Shown one piece after another: positions 5,220 to 7,463 of a stretch of DNA of 7,463 nucleotides; within the stretch, counting starts at the first letter, position 1, and each line of letters begins with the position of its first letter. The stretch is taken from NCBI GenBank assembly GCA_009885445.1, contig VFKQ01000236.1:1-7463 (forward strand), read 5' to 3'. Origin of the DNA: Anaerolineaceae bacterium. Lineage in GTDB: Bacteria > Chloroflexota > Anaerolineae > Anaerolineales > Villigracilaceae. The notes under the pieces were generated by a model. The model ran no database searches and had not been told where the DNA came from. It saw only the letters and a program-made list of their open reading frames with translations. The position numbers and the translations under genes are program-made.

Positions 5220-6878
5220 ATGCCTCGACTTAATCCACATCTCGCCACATTCCTCGCCCTTAGCGGGTTCGCCCTGCTCGGGGCTTTTCTCATCCTGACG
5301 GCGACTCCCGAAGGCCTCGGCCTCTCCGATGACTCCATCGCGTACATCGCGGGCGCGCGCAGTCTGCTGGCGGGAGAGGGCTATCGCGAAGCCTGGCTGG
5401 CATCCAACGAACCCGTGACGCATTTCCCGCCCGCGTTTTCGGCGACACTGGCGCTGATCGGTTTGCTCGGCGCAGACCCGTTGAACATTGCGCGCTATTT
5501 GAATGCGGCGCTGTTTGGTCTGAACGCAGCGCTGTTGGGGTGGATGGGCTGGCGGGCGACAAAATCAGCGCTGGCGGGAATTTTCCTGGCGGCGTTATTC
5601 ATCCTCAACGAGTCGCTGTTCCGTGTCCACGCGGTGGCAATGAGTGAGCCGCTGTTTATATTTTTTAGTCTGCTGGCATTTTTATGTTTTGACTTTGGAG
5701 TGCGCGAGCTTGCTCCTGCACAAAGCTCGCAAGATAACAAAATCGGACAGCAAGCTGTCCGACTCCATATAAATTTCATCGCCCTCGCCGGTCTCCTCAC
5801 CTCCCTCGCCTACCTCACGCGCTACTCCGGACTCGCACTCGTGGCAACGTTCATCGTCGCCCTCTTCATTATTAATAACACCTGGCGCAAAAAATTCTCA
5901 AGCATCGCCATTTTCCTCGTCGGCTACATTCCGCTCGTGCTGGCCTGGAGCATCCACAATGAAATCGTTGCGGGCAACGCGACGAATCGTTCGCTGGTCT
6001 GGCACCCCGTCACAGCCGAGAAACTTCAACAGGGACTGCACACTTTCGCCGAGTTCATTGTCCCAGTGGAGGCGTGGCGGAGCGCGCTGTTGCAGACGCC
6101 AGCAATTTTGATTGCGGTAATGATTTTGATATCATTGGCTTTGCTGATTTGGTTGGCGCGACAGACATTGCAATTGATTTCCCCTCTCCCAGCGGGACCA
6201 CGGCTCCCGAAGCAGAGCGGAGTGGAGGAGGGGTTAGGGGTGATGGCGAAATCTTTAGTCTTTAATAACCTCCTCTACATCTTCGGCTATCTGGGCGCGA
6301 TTTTATTCTCGATTAGTCTCTTCGACGCGAGCACGCCGTTGAAGGCGCGCATCCTTGCGCCGATTTATGTTTCGCTTTTATTTTTACTTGTCAGCGCGTG
6401 GGCGTGGGCGTGGACGAATCGCCTGCTAGCAGGGCGGGCGCGCGTGATTTTTTCAGTGTTGATGATTTTTATCTTTAGCGCCTCCGCTACCAGCGCGGCG
6501 CAAACCGTGACGGAGTTGTCGCGCGGCGGCACGGGGTACGCGTCGTTTCAATGGTACGATTCCAAAGTCATGGAACTGCTCCGTCAACTGCCCGCCGACG
6601 TTGCGATTTACACCAACGAGCCGGGCGCAGTTTATTTATACACAGGCCGCGGCGTGTGGTCACTGCCGACGCGACTCGACCCGGTGACGGGCATCCCGTG
6701 GAATGTTTTCGATCAGGGCGCGGCGACAGTTCAACGCGATGTGCGCGCAGGCCGCGCGGTGCTGGCGATATTTAATTTCGACACGCCCGATCTCGCCGCC
6801 GATTACGCGGCCATGTCAGACGGCTTATTTATCGCCGAAAAATCGTCGGGCGATATGTTGTTTACTATCGCGCCGTAA
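5220..6878 (+). CDS. Polytopic GT-C (family 39/PMT-like) glycosyltransferase
   Basis: A 552-residue integral membrane protein, probably moving a sugar from a polyprenyl-phosphate donor onto a glycan, lipid or protein on the outer face. Hydrophobic helices are visible at about 9-28, 74-110, 117-131, 143-158, 185-219, 227-243, 293-312, 348-369, 375-398 and 406-422, followed by a soluble C-terminal domain. The first external loop has LSDDSIAYIAGARSLL with Asp37-Asp38, the usual place for the acidic catalytic residue of GT-C enzymes, then THFPPAF. MSEPLF (141-146) and LTRYSGLAL (199-207) fit PMT_2-type proteins. No good Shine-Dalgarno precedes the ATG; a 14-bp hairpin ends seven bases upstream. 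Two loops, residues 161-181 and 321-341, are encoded by palindromic repeats carried in frame, so they are probably dispensable. Donor and acceptor unknown; it could be a glycosyltransferase-like protein of unknown activity. Confidence 0.8.
   Translation: MPRLNPHLATFLALSGFALLGAFLILTATPEGLGLSDDSIAYIAGARSLLAGEGYREAWLASNEPVTHFPPAFSATLALIGLLGADPLNIARYLNAALFGLNAALLGWMGWRATKSALAGIFLAALFILNESLFRVHAVAMSEPLFIFFSLLAFLCFDFGVRELAPAQSSQDNKIGQQAVRLHINFIALAGLLTSLAYLTRYSGLALVATFIVALFIINNTWRKKFSSIAIFLVGYIPLVLAWSIHNEIVAGNATNRSLVWHPVTAEKLQQGLHTFAEFIVPVEAWRSALLQTPAILIAVMILISLALLIWLARQTLQLISPLPAGPRLPKQSGVEEGLGVMAKSLVFNNLLYIFGYLGAILFSISLFDASTPLKARILAPIYVSLLFLLVSAWAWAWTNRLLAGRARVIFSVLMIFIFSASATSAAQTVTELSRGGTGYASFQWYDSKVMELLRQLPADVAIYTNEPGAVYLYTGRGVWSLPTRLDPVTGIPWNVFDQGAATVQRDVRAGRAVLAIFNFDTPDLAADYAAMSDGLFIAEKSSGDMLFTIAP
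5704..5762. repeat. In-frame double palindrome inside the membrane glycosyltransferase
   Basis: Two hairpins follow each other: GCGAGCTT (5704-5711) with AAGCTCGC (5723-5730), and TCGGACAGC (5743-5751) with GCTGTCCGA (5754-5762), the latter perfect around AA. They encode a polar stretch, RELAPAQSSQDNKIGQQAVR, between two hydrophobic helices. The frame is kept. Repeat origin is inferred from the symmetry and from the break in an otherwise hydrophobic protein. Confidence 0.6.
6181..6240. repeat. In-frame CCCCTC...GAGGGG palindromic repeat inside the membrane glycosyltransferase
   Basis: CCCCTCTCC (6181-6189) pairs with GGAGGAGGGG (6224-6233) with one bulge. CGGGA (6193-6197) and TCCCG (6205-6209) form a small stem inside. 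It is followed by TTAGGGG, the look of the widespread CCCCTAACCCCTC intergenic repeats. It encodes the loop SPLPAGPRLPKQSGVEEGLG in frame, between hydrophobic segments. Confidence 0.6.
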
Positions 6879-6886
6879 AAGAAGGT

Positions 6887-6923
6887 GGTCGAGTAGCCGC
6901 GCTCTTTGCGGCGTATCGAGACC
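6887..6923. repeat. Imperfect palindrome GGTCGAGTA...TATCGAGACC before the SDR gene
   Basis: GCCGC (6896-6900) pairs with GCGGC (6908-6912), TCGA (6889-6892) with TCGA (6916-6919), and GGTC (6887-6890) is alternatively matched by GACC (6920-6923). Related TCGAGTA/GTATCGA palindromes are known as common intergenic repeats (general knowledge, not checked). It is followed by AGAGACTAGAGACTA (6925-6939), a short tandem, and occupies most of the 65-base gap. No T-run follows. Confidence 0.5.
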
Positions 6924-6943
6924 AGAGACTAGAGACTAACAAA

Positions 6944-7463
6944 ATGAAGATTCAAGAAAAATTTAATTTAACAAATCAAGTTGCCATCGTCACGGGCGGC
7001 GTGGGTTTGCTCGGCCAGGAATTTTGCAAAACACTGGCCGAAGCGGGCGCGTCTGTGGCTGTGGTGGATTTAAACGCCGACGCCGCGAAAAAAGTTGCCG
7101 ACAGACTCAATGCAGATGGCTACCGCGCAGACTCTTTCGCCGCCGACATCACCCAAGCTGATTCAGTCCGCGCCATGCGGGACGAAATCATTTCGCGCTT
7201 TGGGCGGGTGGACGTGCTGGTGAATTCCGCCGCCCTTGATCCGAAATTTGATGCGACTGCTGCTGAAAAAGGAATTGCCCCCGGCGCCTTCGAAGATTAT
7301 CCGCTCGCGGACTGGAACGCTGCCATGAACGTGAATCTGACGGGCATGTTCCTCGTCACGCAGGCTTGTGTACAGCCGATGCTCGCGCAAGGAAAAAAGG
7401 GAAGCATAATTAATATCTGTTCCACGTATGGACTCAACGGCCCAGACCAAAGCATCTACATCA
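6944..7463 (+). CDS. Short-chain dehydrogenase/reductase (3' partial)
   Basis: A classical-type SDR, NAD(P)-dependent, probably acting on a sugar or sugar-derived alcohol/ketone. The 173 residues present show the cofactor motif TGGVGLLG (17-24) and VAVVDLN with Asp42 at the end of the second strand, which favours NAD(H). AADIT (66-70) and VNSAA (93-97, in place of the usual NNAG) follow, then the structural NVNLTG (129-134) and SIINICS (154-160) holding a candidate catalytic Ser. The YxxxK that would complete the active site is not identified in the part present and is expected beyond the right edge. An ATG at 6944 gives the normal N-terminal length before the Rossmann strand; the Shine-Dalgarno is weak. 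Pairing with a Gfo/Idh/MocA enzyme in a glycan locus resembles nonulosonate-type or other modified-sugar loci (inference). Confidence 0.9.
   Translation, partial: MKIQEKFNLTNQVAIVTGGVGLLGQEFCKTLAEAGASVAVVDLNADAAKKVADRLNADGYRADSFAADITQADSVRAMRDEIISRFGRVDVLVNSAALDPKFDATAAEKGIAPGAFEDYPLADWNAAMNVNLTGMFLVTQACVQPMLAQGKKGSIINICSTYGLNGPDQSIYI

Overview
The window carries six protein genes, all on the + strand: a sulfotransferase (5' end outside the window), a family 2 glycosyltransferase, a Gfo/Idh/MocA oxidoreductase, a fused ATP sulfurylase/APS kinase, a polytopic GT-C/family 39-type glycosyltransferase, and the N-terminal part of a short-chain dehydrogenase (3' end outside the window). No RNA gene, CRISPR array or transposase gene is visible. 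The moderately GC-rich coding sequence, the Sat-CysC fusion, and gaps packed with short palindromic elements would fit an environmental Chloroflexota (Anaerolineae-type) genome. This is an inference from general style and cannot be proven from the window.

Layout. 2-1018: sulfotransferase, frame open to the left edge. 1019-1169: gap with an imperfect 29-bp inverted repeat made of CACAAAGGG-like units. 1170-2150: GT2 glycosyltransferase behind a strong AGGAGG. 2151-2274: nested-palindrome element ending exactly at the next start codon. 2275-3270: Gfo/Idh/MocA oxidoreductase. 3271-3451: gap with a GC-rich hairpin, a 9-bp dyad, a perfect TATAAT box and a 13-bp leader stem. 3452-5173: PAPS-forming Sat-CysC. 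5174-5219: gap almost filled by a 14-bp perfect hairpin. 5220-6878: membrane glycosyltransferase with two palindromic repeats inside its frame. 6879-6943: gap with another imperfect palindrome. 6944-7463: SDR, truncated.

How the genes may work together. Sat-CysC converts sulfate and ATP to APS and then PAPS. A PAPS-dependent sulfotransferase at the other end of the window could use that donor. Between and after them lie a cytosolic glycosyltransferase, a membrane glycosyltransferase that would use a lipid-linked sugar, and two NAD(P)-dependent sugar-type oxidoreductases. The simplest reading is part of a locus making and sulfating a cell-surface glycan or glycoprotein. The acceptor and sugars are unknown.

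The most unusual feature is the density of different palindromic elements. There is one or more in every intergenic gap and two inside a coding frame. One supplies, and may mask, the ribosome binding site of the oxidoreductase, and also encodes a 43-codon frame joined by ATGA overlaps to the genes on both sides. I do not see a clearly new multi-gene system; the novelty is mainly in these elements and the sulfation context.
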